Assembly (NCBI GenBank): GCA_907163375.1 | Contig: CAJQUW010005758.1 | Location: forward strand, 248,001-312,000 | Direction: 5' to 3' | Origin: Prostheceraeus crozeri | Taxonomy: Eukaryota; Platyhelminthes; Polycladida; Euryleptidae | Length of the DNA: 64,000 nucleotides | Translations under genes and position numbers: made by a program | Notes under the pieces: generated by a model | What the model was told of the DNA's origin: nothing | Seen by the model: only the letters and a program-made list of their open reading frames with translations | Databases searched by the model: none | Shown: positions 31,850-40,825 of the stretch, in pieces | Layout: every line of letters starts with the position of its first letter | Numbering within the stretch: position 1 is the first letter of the stretch

Positions 31850-33420
31850 CAGCGGTTCTTAAACTATGGGTCGCGACCCAAACGTGGGTCGCGAGGAAGC
31901 TAGAAGTGGGTCGCGAGCATCTTCCTAGAATTATAGCCTTCATACTGGTACTACATGTAGGCGTACTTCGCTCTCTCCTGTCAACTCAAAACGTTACCGG
32001 TACTCAAAGACCTTGCTTGATCATGAGGAAACAGACATTCAAAGCCAGCTTATCAATGCTGTCTCTGGTGGTCTAGCTCATGCGGCATGCCTGATGGCTC
32101 AGTTACCTCGCTCACGAGTCGACAGCGAGGGAGAGAAAAATGATCTTATTGGAAGAGGAAGACAATAGAACTCGAAGAGGGATGAACCCAATTTTGCGTC
32201 GCATTTGGGTCGAATTGGGGTTAATGATCATTTCCAAGCATAGCCAAAAATGATCCAAGCATAGCCAAAACTTTTCTGGCATCAATCAGATTTCCCCAAG
32301 CGAGCCAAACTTACGCTATCCAAGCATAGAACTAATTAGAAATCAAGTTTCAGAGCTCTACGACACAAAACGCCAGAGATAGACGGCGTTAAACGCCTAA
32401 GCATGGCCAAAAATGATCCAAGCATAGCCATAATTTTTCTGATATCAATCAGATTTCCCAAGCTAGCCAAACTTACGCTATCCAAGCATACTAATTAGAA
32501 ATCAAGTTTCAGAGCTCTACGACACAAAACGAGTTCGATCTTTTTTAGATGGCGTGAAACGCCTTCGGTTGTCGAAGACATGCAGACAATATTTAGGTCG
32601 ATCCAAGTAAGCAGACAGAACATTTCCTTATCTGTTTGGAAGCTCCCCATGTCAGATATTTGACACATTAATGCACAGCAAAACTAGCTGGTCTCGCGCG
32701 AGCGCTTTCGACGACCGTCGGCCACCATAATCATGCGCATTTCCTTGTTCCAATATATTTCTCAATCAAGTCATATCTAAATTTAATGGATGATTAACGC
32801 TTTTTATTCAAGGGAGCCAGTAATCTAGGCCTTTTATTTTCCAAACACTTGTAAAACAACACTTGTGCTTCTTTATGTGCTTTAATCAACAACGATCTTA
32901 ATCCATTTTTGGCCATGCTTAGGCGTTTAACGCCGTCTATCTCTGGCGTTTTGTGTCGTAGAGTTCTGAAACTTGATTTCTAATTAGTTCTATGCTTGGA
33001 TAGCGTAAGTTTGGCTCGCTTGGGAAATCTGATTGATGGCAGAAAAGTTTTGGCTATGCTTGGATCATTTTTGGCTTTGCTTGGAAATGATCATTAACCC
33101 GAATTGGCTGAGCGTGACTAAACTAGCGTAACTGCTAAAAATAGCTGCTACTAAGAGCAATGATAGACGGCGTTGTCAGTTGGCTGCGATCGCCTTAAGC
33201 ATCAATACGTCTTGTTGTATATGACGGTCTGCTTCGGCTATGTTTTTTCCTCGCATCGTGCAAACTTGACTTGCTGTTGTGCAAACCAGTATAGGCCAAT
33301 AGCATATATATATACATGTAGGTCTATATAATCAAGAAATTTAGAATAATTATCACTTGGGTCGCGAAGATTTCACTATATGGTAAATGGGTCGCACCTG
33401 AAAAAGTTTAAGAACCACTG
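31850..33420. mobile_element. hAT element B, non-autonomous, inside hAT A
   Basis: Left CAGCGGTTCTTAAACTATGG, right the inverse of CAGTGGTTCTTAAACTTTTT; GGGTCGCGACCC follows at the left end and GGGTCGCG and GGGTCGCAC near the right. Perfect 8-bp duplication GCTTAAAG (31842-31849, 33421-33428). 1571 bases including a nested MITE. Without it no coding capacity remains. Confidence 0.9.
32219..33099. mobile_element. MITE with long inverted repeats, inside hAT B
   Basis: Ends GGTTAATGATCATTTCC and the exact inverse; arms extend over 180 bases (CCAAGCATAGCC, TTTCAGAGCTCTACGACAC and others mirrored). Perfect 8-bp duplication CGAATTGG (32211-32218, 33100-33107). The left arm carries a tandem duplication of about 165 bases (about 32248-32405 and 32406-32545). 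No coding capacity. Confidence 0.85.
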
Positions 33421-33445
33421 GCTTAAAGCTATATAAAATCCTTTC

Positions 33446-33974
33446 ACTAAAGGTCTTGTTGTTATTGGATTCTGTACCATCCACACTGTGCACAATGCAT
33501 TCAGAGCAGCTGTTCAAAAGTATGGACTGGAATGTGAGGAACTTGCTATTGATCTGTACTATTTCTTCAAAATATCGTCTTGTCGATGAGAAGATTTTGA
33601 TCAAGTTCAAGTGGACTTAGATTTAGATGAAAATGGTTTCATTAGATACGCGCAATCAAGGTGGTTGACGTTGTTGGACGCCCTTATCAAAATTCGGGAC
33701 AAATTGACTGCACTAAAGAAGTACTTTTTGGAAGTGGTTCCATCCTCAAAAGGCGGAGTCCTGTCGACAGCAAGGTATAAGCGTATTTGTCAGAAACTAA
33801 GAAATGAAAAATTGCTTGTTCTACTCCATTTTCTCATTTGTGTGAAACCGCTTTTTGATAAATATCTCATCGTCTGTCAAACAGAAGGCCCCTTGATACA
33901 TTATCTATATCCTTCTATGTGTGATTTGATAAAGTCTGTCTTGTTCCGCTTTCAAAACCAGAGTTATGTAAAAG
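33446..33974 (+). pseudogene. hAT A transposase, central part
   Basis: Reads VVIGFCTIHTVHNAFRAAV, then YGLECEELAIDLYYFFK, and further on FIRYAQSRWLTLLDAL, ALKKYFLEVVPSS and LLHFLICVKPLFDKYL then VCQTEGPLIHYLY. This series is typical of a widespread hAT transposase lineage. A TGA at 33587-33589 interrupts it where CGA (Arg) is likely. The frame runs directly into the Polinton target site: the codons before 33974 and after 50113 are in the same phase, so the Polinton landed inside the coding region. Confidence 0.75.
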
Positions 33975-34575
33975 AGTAGTATATAGTGTGACATCCGGCG
34001 CGACGCTTCGCTTCGCTTCGCTTGCGCCGGATGTCACACTTTTGCGGGTTTTTTCAAAAATCAAAAAATCAAAATTTCAAAAATTTAGGTAGACTTCAAA
34101 TTTCACGTGGCCGAAGGCCGAAGGGGCGAAAATTTAGGTAGTGACAAATTTTCAAAAAAATCAAAATTTCAAAAATTTAGCCGGTCTCAAATTTTTCAAA
34201 ATCTCAAAATTTGAGAATTACAATTTTCACCCTTAAAATCATGACCGTTCCAGGACACCGAAAATCATAAAAGTTAAGAATCTCAAAATTTGAGAATTAC
34301 AATTTTCTCGCTTAAATCATGACCGTTCCAGGACACCGAAAATCATAAAAGTTGAGAATTTCAAATTCATGAATTTTATCCATCTTTCAGGTTTTCAAAA
34401 TATATCATGTGACTAAAAATATTTCTTTAAAAATGGAAGAAACAAAAGTGGAAGAAACCGCAAGAATATATCCTTCGTTTTCTCAATTAAAAACAAGTGA
34501 AATGGTTCTCAATTATTATTAAGATTAGAGCATTATGATAAATTAAGAAGACGCAATTATTACTTAGACATTCTT
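33975..34575. repeat. Polinton left terminal inverted repeat, with terminal hairpin
   Basis: Pairs with 49470-50107. The outer part contains a perfect 17-bp inverted repeat (33985-34001 with 34024-34040, AGTGTGACATCCGGCGC) around a loop of CGCTT repeats. Two tandem blocks of about 75 bases contain TCATGACCGTTCCAGGACAC. The inner end includes a copy of the start region of the gene at the other end (about 34434-34570). Confidence 0.9.
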
Positions 34576-34740
34576 CGTTTTGTATTCCCAACATTATTTA
34601 AAGTACAAATTGTGTGAACTAGAAGATCATTGTAACTCATAAACTCAAAATTATTCAATGAACCCGTACACTGGCTGATAATTGAAGAGAGAGAAACATC
34701 TAGCAGCTTTCCCCTAAAATTATCGTGCTATCTCTTGTCA

Positions 34741-34829
34741 TTTCAATTTACTCATCGGTAAACTTTTGGCATTTCAACTTACGCGTGCGTAAAGTTTTGA
34801 CATTTCAATTTACCCCTACGTAAATTATT
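34741..34829. repeat. Three tandem 31-base units with TTTAC/GTAAA pairs
   Basis: TTTCAATTTAC ... GGTAAAC, TTTCAACTTAC ... CGTAAAG and TTTCAATTTAC ... CGTAAAT follow each other; each unit holds a short inverted repeat. The 34576-35283 stretch contains no gene and lies ahead of the protease gene, so it may be regulatory. Confidence 0.6.
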
Positions 34830-35283
34830 TTCAGAATCTGTTTTCAAAATCTATTTTCAAAGTCTGTTTTCAAATTCAGTTTTAGAAATCGATTTGCAAA
34901 ATTCATTTAGCGTTTGCCAAACACATACGGGTAGTAAAGTACTTCCCATTGTGAAGACATGAATAGATTAAGCACATAAGAGTGCATTGACAATAAATGC
35001 AAATGACAATAAAATTCTTCTTGTGAACTCAGAACGCATAAACGCCGATATGCGGGTTAGTTGGCAATTTTAAACAATCATTTTAACGATGAAACATATT
35101 TTACAAATGAAGTTCATGAAGAAAATGGAAATATATAAAACAATATAGATTAGAATAATTATAATATAATCATTTCAAAATCGAATAAGTAGTAAGGAAA
35201 GACATCATTATGGAACAGTTTTAAATCAATACCCCCTCCCTTCTGTCTTCTAGGGGTCCCTTAAGAAATTTTTTTATTATAAA

Positions 35284-35739
35284 ATGAGCAACATAAAGGA
35301 GTTTTTTAAATTATATGGAACGCAAACCACGACAAATTTCGACCAAAAGAAAATCGCAAATGAATTAGGAATAAAGAATTTTCATGTTCTACTGAGAGGC
35401 GAATTACAATTCCTAAAAAATAGACCAACAGGAACCTTCAGTTCCCGGAACAAAGTTCAAACTGTAAATTTCATAACAAATCTTCATACGTCAGATGAAA
35501 AAGGTGTACATTGGTCAGCAGGACAAAGAAATATAAACTGTTCTAATTATTATTTTGACTCATACGGACTTCCACCTACGAATGAAGTAAGAGAAATACT
35601 TGGCAATGGAATTTATAATACGTTTCAAATTCAAAAACCGGGAACTACTTATTGTGGTCAATTATGTCTTTATGTTTTATTGAAATTACAGGAAGGAGTA
35701 CCATTTCTAGATATTATGTTTGAATTGAACGAAACGTAG
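35284..35739 (+). CDS. Polinton adenovirus-type cysteine protease
   Basis: 151 residues. VHWSAGQRN (His), YYFDSYGLPP (acidic partner and family block) and TTYCGQLCLYVLLKL (Cys) are the catalytic signatures of the adenain-like protease of Polintons and adenoviruses, which in those families matures capsid proteins. The start ATG follows the AT-rich motif TTTTTTTATTATAAAATG that most genes of this element share. It is one of only two plus-strand genes in the element. Confidence 0.85.
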   Translation: MSNIKEFFKLYGTQTTTNFDQKKIANELGIKNFHVLLRGELQFLKNRPTGTFSSRNKVQTVNFITNLHTSDEKGVHWSAGQRNINCSNYYFDSYGLPPTNEVREILGNGIYNTFQIQKPGTTYCGQLCLYVLLKLQEGVPFLDIMFELNET

Positions 35740-35773
35740 GTTCTATGGCTACGCCTAATGAAAATAATGATAA

Positions 35774-36712
35774 TTAAAAATCAGTTCGTTGTAATTCATT
35801 TTGATAAAATCGGCCTCTGATATTTTCATCATCTAAATCTTTGATTTCGTAAGTAAACGGATAAGTTTGATTTATTTTGCAAACTTCAAATATTTCTTTA
35901 GTCCAATAGCCAACGAAGCCTTTTTCAAATTTATTCTTATATTTAAATATTCTAACTCTATCTCCAATTTTAAATTTCGGCTTAAGTTTCTGCAAATTCG
36001 GATTACTCTCATTCGAATAATTATTCTCGAATATTTTTTTTCTTATGAAATCAGGGTCGTCAGAAGCATTCTTTGGAGTTTCTTCAATACCAGAATGAAC
36101 TTTATTATTGTACTCTTCTACAACTCCTGGTAATATCTTCAACCATTTCTGATTTCTTTGCTCAGTAAATTTCTTGAATAATTTATTTTTTAACGTCCGA
36201 TTGAATCTTTCTATCACTACGGCCTTCCCTGCATTTTCAGTTGAATAAACAGTTTCAAATAGTGGCTGAACGTTTCGGTTATAAAATTCCGACCCTTTAT
36301 CAACAAACAATTTTTTTGGCTTTCTCTTACTTTCTTTAAAGATTTCTTCAAACGCATATTTAACTGAAAGACCACTTTTATTTTTTAAAGGCTTTACCCA
36401 AGCGTATCGTGTATATAAATCTATAACGGTCAATGCGTATTTGTAGTCCCTTTCATTCGGCATATGAATAAGATCAGCACTCCAAATATCATCTTTATTA
36501 AATACTTTTACTTTCAATAAATATTTAGGCTTTCTGTATTCCCTATGAATTTCGGACGCGTAGGTTCGAGCGTTGTTCTCAGACAGCTTTGCTGTCGTTT
36601 CATTTAAACCCTGGCCGAATAATATTTTAGCTTGTAAAGCTTTCTTAACAAACATTCTTTCAATTTTTTCTCTAAAGGAAGGATTTTGAATACTATCTAA
36701 TTCTTGAATCAT
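35774..36712 (-). CDS. Polinton retroviral-type integrase
   Basis: About 312 residues. DDIWSADLIHMPNERDYKYA begins the integrase core (first Asp), followed by LTVIDLYTRYAWVKPL, KKLFVDKGSEFYN (second Asp) and AVVIERFNRTLKNKLF (Glu). A C-terminal SH3/chromo-like part contains FKIGDRVRIFKYKNKFEKGF. In this family the integrase makes the staggered cut that leaves 6-bp duplications, in agreement with TAAAAG here. The PLA2-like sequence lies immediately upstream in the same frame. Confidence 0.85.
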   Translation of the reverse strand: MIQELDSIQNPSFREKIERMFVKKALQAKILFGQGLNETTAKLSENNARTYASEIHREYRKPKYLLKVKVFNKDDIWSADLIHMPNERDYKYALTVIDLYTRYAWVKPLKNKSGLSVKYAFEEIFKESKRKPKKLFVDKGSEFYNRNVQPLFETVYSTENAGKAVVIERFNRTLKNKLFKKFTEQRNQKWLKILPGVVEEYNNKVHSGIEETPKNASDDPDFIRKKIFENNYSNESNPNLQKLKPKFKIGDRVRIFKYKNKFEKGFVGYWTKEIFEVCKINQTYPFTYEIKDLDDENIRGRFYQNELQRTDF

Positions 36713-36900
36713 CTTCTTATCAGCTACATGTCGAGAACTTAGGTCATGATTTCGATAAGCTAAATCATGCCTGTAAGCTGCGGCATCTACTCTATTTATC
36801 GGTTCTTCACCTGGTTTCGGATTATTATTCTCATCTAGTCTTATATCTAATCGAGTTCCTGGACCGGTATATGAATGACCAGGAAGATGTTTTTCTTTCG
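36713..36900 (-). pseudogene. Parvovirus-type phospholipase A2-like domain, next to integrase
   Basis: HLPGHSYTGPGTRLDIRLDE, then PINRVDAAAYRHDLAYRNHD match the calcium-binding GPGT loop and the His-Asp catalytic pair (RHDLAY) of the VP1-type phospholipase A2 domain, which is known in many Polintons and in parvoviruses. In parvoviruses the domain helps the particle leave the endosome; its role in Polintons is unproven. The sequence runs without a gap into the integrase frame. Confidence 0.75.
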
Positions 36901-36905
36901 ACTAT

Positions 36906-37064
36906 TTACTCCAAATAAAGCCAGGAAAGTTTTCTAATGTTTTTTTGTATGTCACCTCCAATATGCTGACAATTTGAGTTTTTATTTTTGTTTAATAGAT
37001 AATTTAATAAATCTAAATTAGCAATTTTTAATTTAATTAAATGTTCGGAATTTGTAGAATTCAT
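36906..37064 (-). CDS. Small Polinton reading frame, unrecognised
   Basis: MNSTNSEHLIKLKIANLDLL to QKNIRKLSWLYLE, about 52 residues. The likely start lies just after a cluster of GC palindromes (37097-37139). No motif. Its position directly ahead of the PLA2-like domain suggests it could be the leader of that protein, but this is inference. Confidence 0.35.
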   Translation of the reverse strand: MNSTNSEHLIKLKIANLDLLNYLLNKNKNSNCQHIGGDIQKNIRKLSWLYLE

Positions 37065-37096
37065 TTTAAAAGATAAAATAAATGTTTTACCTAATA

Positions 37097-37139
37097 GAAC
37101 CAAAGGTTCTGAGGCTTTAGCCGATCGGACCAAAGGTCC
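37097..37139. repeat. Cluster of three short GC palindromes
   Basis: GAACCAAAGGTTC (37097-37109), GGCTTTAGCC (37113-37122), CGAT, GGACCAAAGGTCC (37127-37139). The same palindromes recur, in inverse order, at 39844-39887. Confidence 0.85.
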
Positions 37140-37147
37140 TGAGGTTA

Positions 37148-37630
37148 TTACCGAATCATACTAGGACTTAGATATATTCCAGAACCATCTTTAGTTTCTT
37201 TAATTTCAATTAAATCATCAACATTGTGGAGAATATTTTTAAGAACTCGTTTTCCTTCATCAACTAATTTTAATTTACTAATAAAATTATCTACTACTCC
37301 TTCACCCCTAGCAACTTTCTCTAACTCTCTGTTATGACGTTTTTGTTCTTCTAATGCTGCCTTCTCTGATTTATTTTTATTTACTGCTTGGACAATACCA
37401 GCTGTCCCACCTGCAACACTTCCTGCAGCTGCTATGCCTCCTATTATTAGTGGAATTAATGGGAGAATCCCGCCATTCTTTTCTTCTTGTAATTGAATAT
37501 TCTCTATCATTGGTTTACTTATGTAATACTTTTTTTTGTTAATCGTAATAGTTTTAGGGGTATTTTTGTCAACAATATTACGTATTTTTAATTCAACAGT
37601 TTTATTATTATTACTTTTCGCTTGCGACAT
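37148..37630 (-). CDS. Polinton small protein with hydrophobic Gly-rich segment
   Basis: 160 residues. N-terminal part basic; residues about 55-80 (GGILPLIPLIIGGIAAAGSV...) form a Gly/Ala-rich hydrophobic segment that could cross a membrane. A charged, probably helical stretch follows, and the C-terminus reads DGSGIYLSPSMIR. Polintons often encode such a protein ending in a GSG-YL motif; as in adenovirus core proteins it may be a minor virion component, but the function is not known. The start follows TTTTTTTATTAAAAATG. Confidence 0.6.
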   Translation of the reverse strand: MSQAKSNNNKTVELKIRNIVDKNTPKTITINKKKYYISKPMIENIQLQEEKNGGILPLIPLIIGGIAAAGSVAGGTAGIVQAVNKNKSEKAALEEQKRHNRELEKVARGEGVVDNFISKLKLVDEGKRVLKNILHNVDDLIEIKETKDGSGIYLSPSMIR

Positions 37631-37639
37631 TTTTAATAA

Positions 37640-37750
37640 AAAAATTTTAAGTTATCAAAAATTTTAATCTATTCTAGTTATGAAAAAATTTTAAGTTATC
37701 AAAAATTTTTAATCTATTCTAGTTATCAAAATTTTAAGTTATGAAAAAAA
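37640..37750. repeat. Tandem AT-rich repeat between Polinton genes
   Basis: A unit of about 50 bases containing TTTTAAGTTATCAAAAATTT and AATCTATTCTAGTTAT recurs two to three times, between the start of one gene and the end of the next. Confidence 0.7.
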
Positions 37751-37777
37751 ATTAATTAATCGACAAAGTCTTGGGCT

Positions 37778-39111
37778 TTAACCTATCCTAGCCATCTTTC
37801 CATTAAGAATTTCAATTGAATATTTTACATCTTCTAGCAATAAACCATAAGCCATCAATGAAGTTGTGGAATCTTTCTTTTCAATATTAATTGTTACATC
37901 ACAACCAGTCTTGATAATATCTTCAGATTGTGCACTTAAATCGAAACAGAAAACAGGATATAAATGTCTCCAATCTCCAGGAGTTAATTGTGGTTCAACT
38001 CCAAATTCTATACAAAGATTTCGATAAGAATCATATCCTTCCATAAATTGATTATTGGTATCATCGAATCTTAATGGATCAATTGGATATCGGGTTTGAT
38101 TTAATGAAACTTGTAAACTTCGAATTGTATTAATATGGAAGAGATTATTGTTCTTATCAAAACTTGGAGAATTATTTCTTTGAAAAGTTAGTAGTAAATA
38201 TCTTGGTGTATTCGCAGTTCTAGTAAAATGCCAGTTAAATCTTTGTTCGGAAAAAGTTACTGAACTAGCAGTTCTCTTTAGAAAATTTACTGGAATTGGT
38301 TTGTTAGTATTTAATCTTTTTGCAATAGCTGTTTCAATCTCTAAACTAGGAGTAATATGCTTAATCCACCATTCAAGTCTATCAATTTTTAAATATGCTT
38401 TTTTCCAGTTTTACCAAAAAAGATTAATTCATTATTTACAGTGCGATGAATTATTAATTTGAACTTTAATTGATATGATATTTTATCATAATCTAAATAT
38501 CCGAATAATGGAGACAATGACCAATTTACTGTTTGCTTACTTTTCTTGTTAAACTCACGTCTTTCTTTATATGCATCATTATTTGTTTTATTTAAATGTT
38601 TTGCAATATTTTCTACATCTTTCGCAATTCCTGCTGCATCTGTTCCAGCGTGAGTTAAATCATCAACAATTATACCATCATTTGTATCAGGAAACCAACC
38701 TTCGATTTCATACTTTTTATTATTTTCACCAATTGTTACAAATCTAAGCATTGTATCAATTACACCTGGAGAATCACTTATTGTTTCTATATTTTGAGTT
38801 GCAACATCTAAACGCATTTGTGTAAATAATCTTGGAAAGAAATTATTCTCTAGTGCAATATTATCGGTATCTGGTAATGGTGTTGTAAAATTGGCATCAC
38901 TATATAAAGAATATTCACAGTGTAAAAATGAATCAGGTAGATATAAATAACTTTGTTGATTATCAACTTCAAAAATTAAATCTCCTCCAGTATTTACTCT
39001 ACTGGAAGATCCGGAATTCATAGCAATTCTTATATAGTCATTCTTTTTTTGATTATAACTGACGAACGGAGGATCGTCTAATCTAAATTTATTTTCGATA
39101 AGCGAAGACAT
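37778..39111 (-). pseudogene. Polinton major capsid protein (double jelly-roll), broken
   Basis: N-terminal piece MSSLIENKFRLDDPPFVSYN ... FEVDNQQSYLYLPDSFLHCE and C-terminal piece DSYRNLCIEFGVEPQL ... HLYPVFCFDLSAQSEDIIK match the double jelly-roll major capsid protein of Polintons (the family often listed as F54H12.2-like). In the family this protein forms the icosahedral shell. The copy is broken. The start follows TTTTTTATAAAAATG. It lies between two small virion-type genes, the usual Polinton order. Confidence 0.75.
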
Positions 39112-39218
39112 TTTTATAAAAAATAATTTGACTTTTTTGTTTTTCTCAGAGACAGAAAAAATGTTTACTAAAATATAATTTTAGAATTTTACCAAAAAAA
39201 ATTTTCTAAAACATAATT

Positions 39219-39785
39219 TTAGAATTTTGCTAGACCAGCTCCGCTACAGCTTTGCTGGTTAGACCGAAGGTTGCTATTAATACCATTGCCTCTTATTTCT
39301 TCAATTGAACGTTTTATGGCTACGCCTGATTTCTTCTTATGTTTACTATCAGACGGAGCTCCGCTCCTCAAGGTTTCCCCAACAACTATGTTAGCAATTT
39401 TGTTTTTTGTTTCCTCTGAAAGTTTTTTTAAATTTTTTAGTTCTTCAGAATCATTCCTAAGTTTACGAATAGCTTCTAGTTGTTTTAATTCGTTTTGAGA
39501 CTTGACAGCATTTGATATTGCACTAGCTGTACTACCTATAGCAGCTGCTCCTTTTGCAGCAGATGTAATCAAATCTTTATTATTTTTAATTAAGTTAACG
39601 ATACTTCCAATACCATAAAATATACCGGCTCCTTCTTTTTGGACGGCACCTGCGGTGCCTAGGAACTTTTGTGTTCCGACTGTTTCTACACTGTCATAAT
39701 GGTAAACAGATTTCATAGATGGTTCATGAGAAATTTTTTGATTTGAAGCAAAATGTTTAAGATTGTGTTTATAAATTATAGGCAT
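39219..39785 (-). CDS. Polinton small virion-like protein, unrecognised
   Basis: 188 residues. The middle (GAGIFYGIGSIVNLIKN, ITSAAKGAAAIGSTASAIS) is Gly/Ala-rich and moderately hydrophobic; a charged helical stretch (LKQLEAIRKLRNDSEEL) follows. The C-terminus GAGLAKF resembles endings of minor virion proteins. It stands next to the major capsid gene. Four of the GC-rich micro-palindromes fall inside its frame (39233-39275, 39353-39375, 39645-39659, 39662-39677). Function not known. Confidence 0.5.
   Translation of the reverse strand: MPIIYKHNLKHFASNQKISHEPSMKSVYHYDSVETVGTQKFLGTAGAVQKEGAGIFYGIGSIVNLIKNNKDLITSAAKGAAAIGSTASAISNAVKSQNELKQLEAIRKLRNDSEELKNLKKLSEETKNKIANIVVGETLRSGAPSDSKHKKKSGVAIKRSIEEIRGNGINSNLRSNQQSCSGAGLAKF
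39645..39677. repeat. Two GC palindromes inside a Polinton gene
   Basis: GGCACCTGCGGTGCC (39645-39659) and GGAACTTTTGTGTTCC (39662-39677) lie inside the 188-residue frame and are translated as part of it. Confidence 0.8.
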
Positions 39786-39843
39786 TTTTTAAGATTAAAT
39801 TTGACATTTGGGAAAAAATATTTACGATTGGTTAGTAACCTGA

Positions 39844-39887
39844 GGACCTTTGGTCCGATCGGCTAAAGCCTCGAGGACCTTTGGTCC
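39844..39887. repeat. Cluster of three GC palindromes between Polinton genes
   Basis: GGACCTTTGGTCC (39844-39856), CGAT, GGCTAAAGCC (39861-39870), GGACCTTTGGTCC (39875-39887). It mirrors the cluster at 37097-37139. Confidence 0.85.
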
Positions 39888-39889
39888 TT

Positions 39890-40777
39890 TTAAGATTTAC
39901 GTTTGTGAATGGACAACAACTTCGAGATAACTTTATTAATTGACTGTTGAACTTTATCTATTGCGTCAAGCAGCGTGTGATGTACTTTAATTTCTTTTCT
40001 ATTAACTTGCATTTTCTGCTGATTAATCTTCAATGCCGTTTTAAGAGCATTTAACTTAATTTTAAGAACATCTAATTGTCTTTTAACAGCATCTAACTGT
40101 TCTTTATTTTCTTTACAGTTTTCTTGTAAATTTTTCTTTAATTCATTTTCTAAATTGAGTTTAAGAGTTTTCATTTTATCAACTCTTTGATTAAGTGAGT
40201 TTACTTCATTTATTATTCTATTCATCTTTTTCATTTGTTGAGTAATTTTAGAACTCAATTCATCAACACTTTTTTGGAATGTAGTTTGTAACTGCTTTAA
40301 ATTTTTTTTAATTCTTTCAGGTAGTTTTTCTATTTCATCTTCTAATTGTTCTTTCAATAGTTGTATCTGATGTTTATTCTTAATGACTGCAGATTTTAAA
40401 TTTATAGAAAGTAATATTAAAATTTTTGATTGTTCTGAAATCTTTTTAAAAAGTTTTGCTATATCTGCTTCTAGCTCTCTATCCTTTTTATCAAGTTTTA
40501 ATAATTTTTCGTTTAATGATTTGTCATTAAGTTTTAGCAACTTTAATTCATTCATCAGTGGAACCAAAACATCGTTTATATATTTTTCTTTTAAGTCATT
40601 GATATGTGTATCAACATATTGTTTATTTGTTAACTCTGTATTTTGTTGCGGAAGAATAGAAAGATGCAATGGACCAGATAAAACGTCTCCAGTTTTCATA
40701 ATATAATTTTCTATTTCTATTTCTAATTCACGATTATTCGGGATATATGCACCTCCACCAACATTTGGTAACATCAT
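39890..40777 (-). CDS. Fibre-like long coiled-coil protein of the Polinton
   Basis: 295 residues. Residues about 30-60 read MKTGDVLSGPLHLSILPQQN, then ELTNKQYVDTHI. This resembles the repeat found in many phage and algal-virus tail fibres (M-x-G-D-x-x-x-G ... NKQYVD). The rest is an almost unbroken series of Leu/Lys/Glu heptads (LKLLKLNDKSLNEKLLKLDK and onward), predicting a long rod. A host-attachment fibre is a reasonable inference. The start follows TTTATTGTTAAAAAATG and lies head to head with the plus-strand gene at 40826. Confidence 0.6.
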   Translation of the reverse strand: MMLPNVGGGAYIPNNRELEIEIENYIMKTGDVLSGPLHLSILPQQNTELTNKQYVDTHINDLKEKYINDVLVPLMNELKLLKLNDKSLNEKLLKLDKKDRELEADIAKLFKKISEQSKILILLSINLKSAVIKNKHQIQLLKEQLEDEIEKLPERIKKNLKQLQTTFQKSVDELSSKITQQMKKMNRIINEVNSLNQRVDKMKTLKLNLENELKKNLQENCKENKEQLDAVKRQLDVLKIKLNALKTALKINQQKMQVNRKEIKVHHTLLDAIDKVQQSINKVISKLLSIHKRKS

Positions 40778-40825
40778 TTTTTAACAATAAAAAAAATAAA
40801 ATTTTTTCTAATAAAAATAAAAAAA

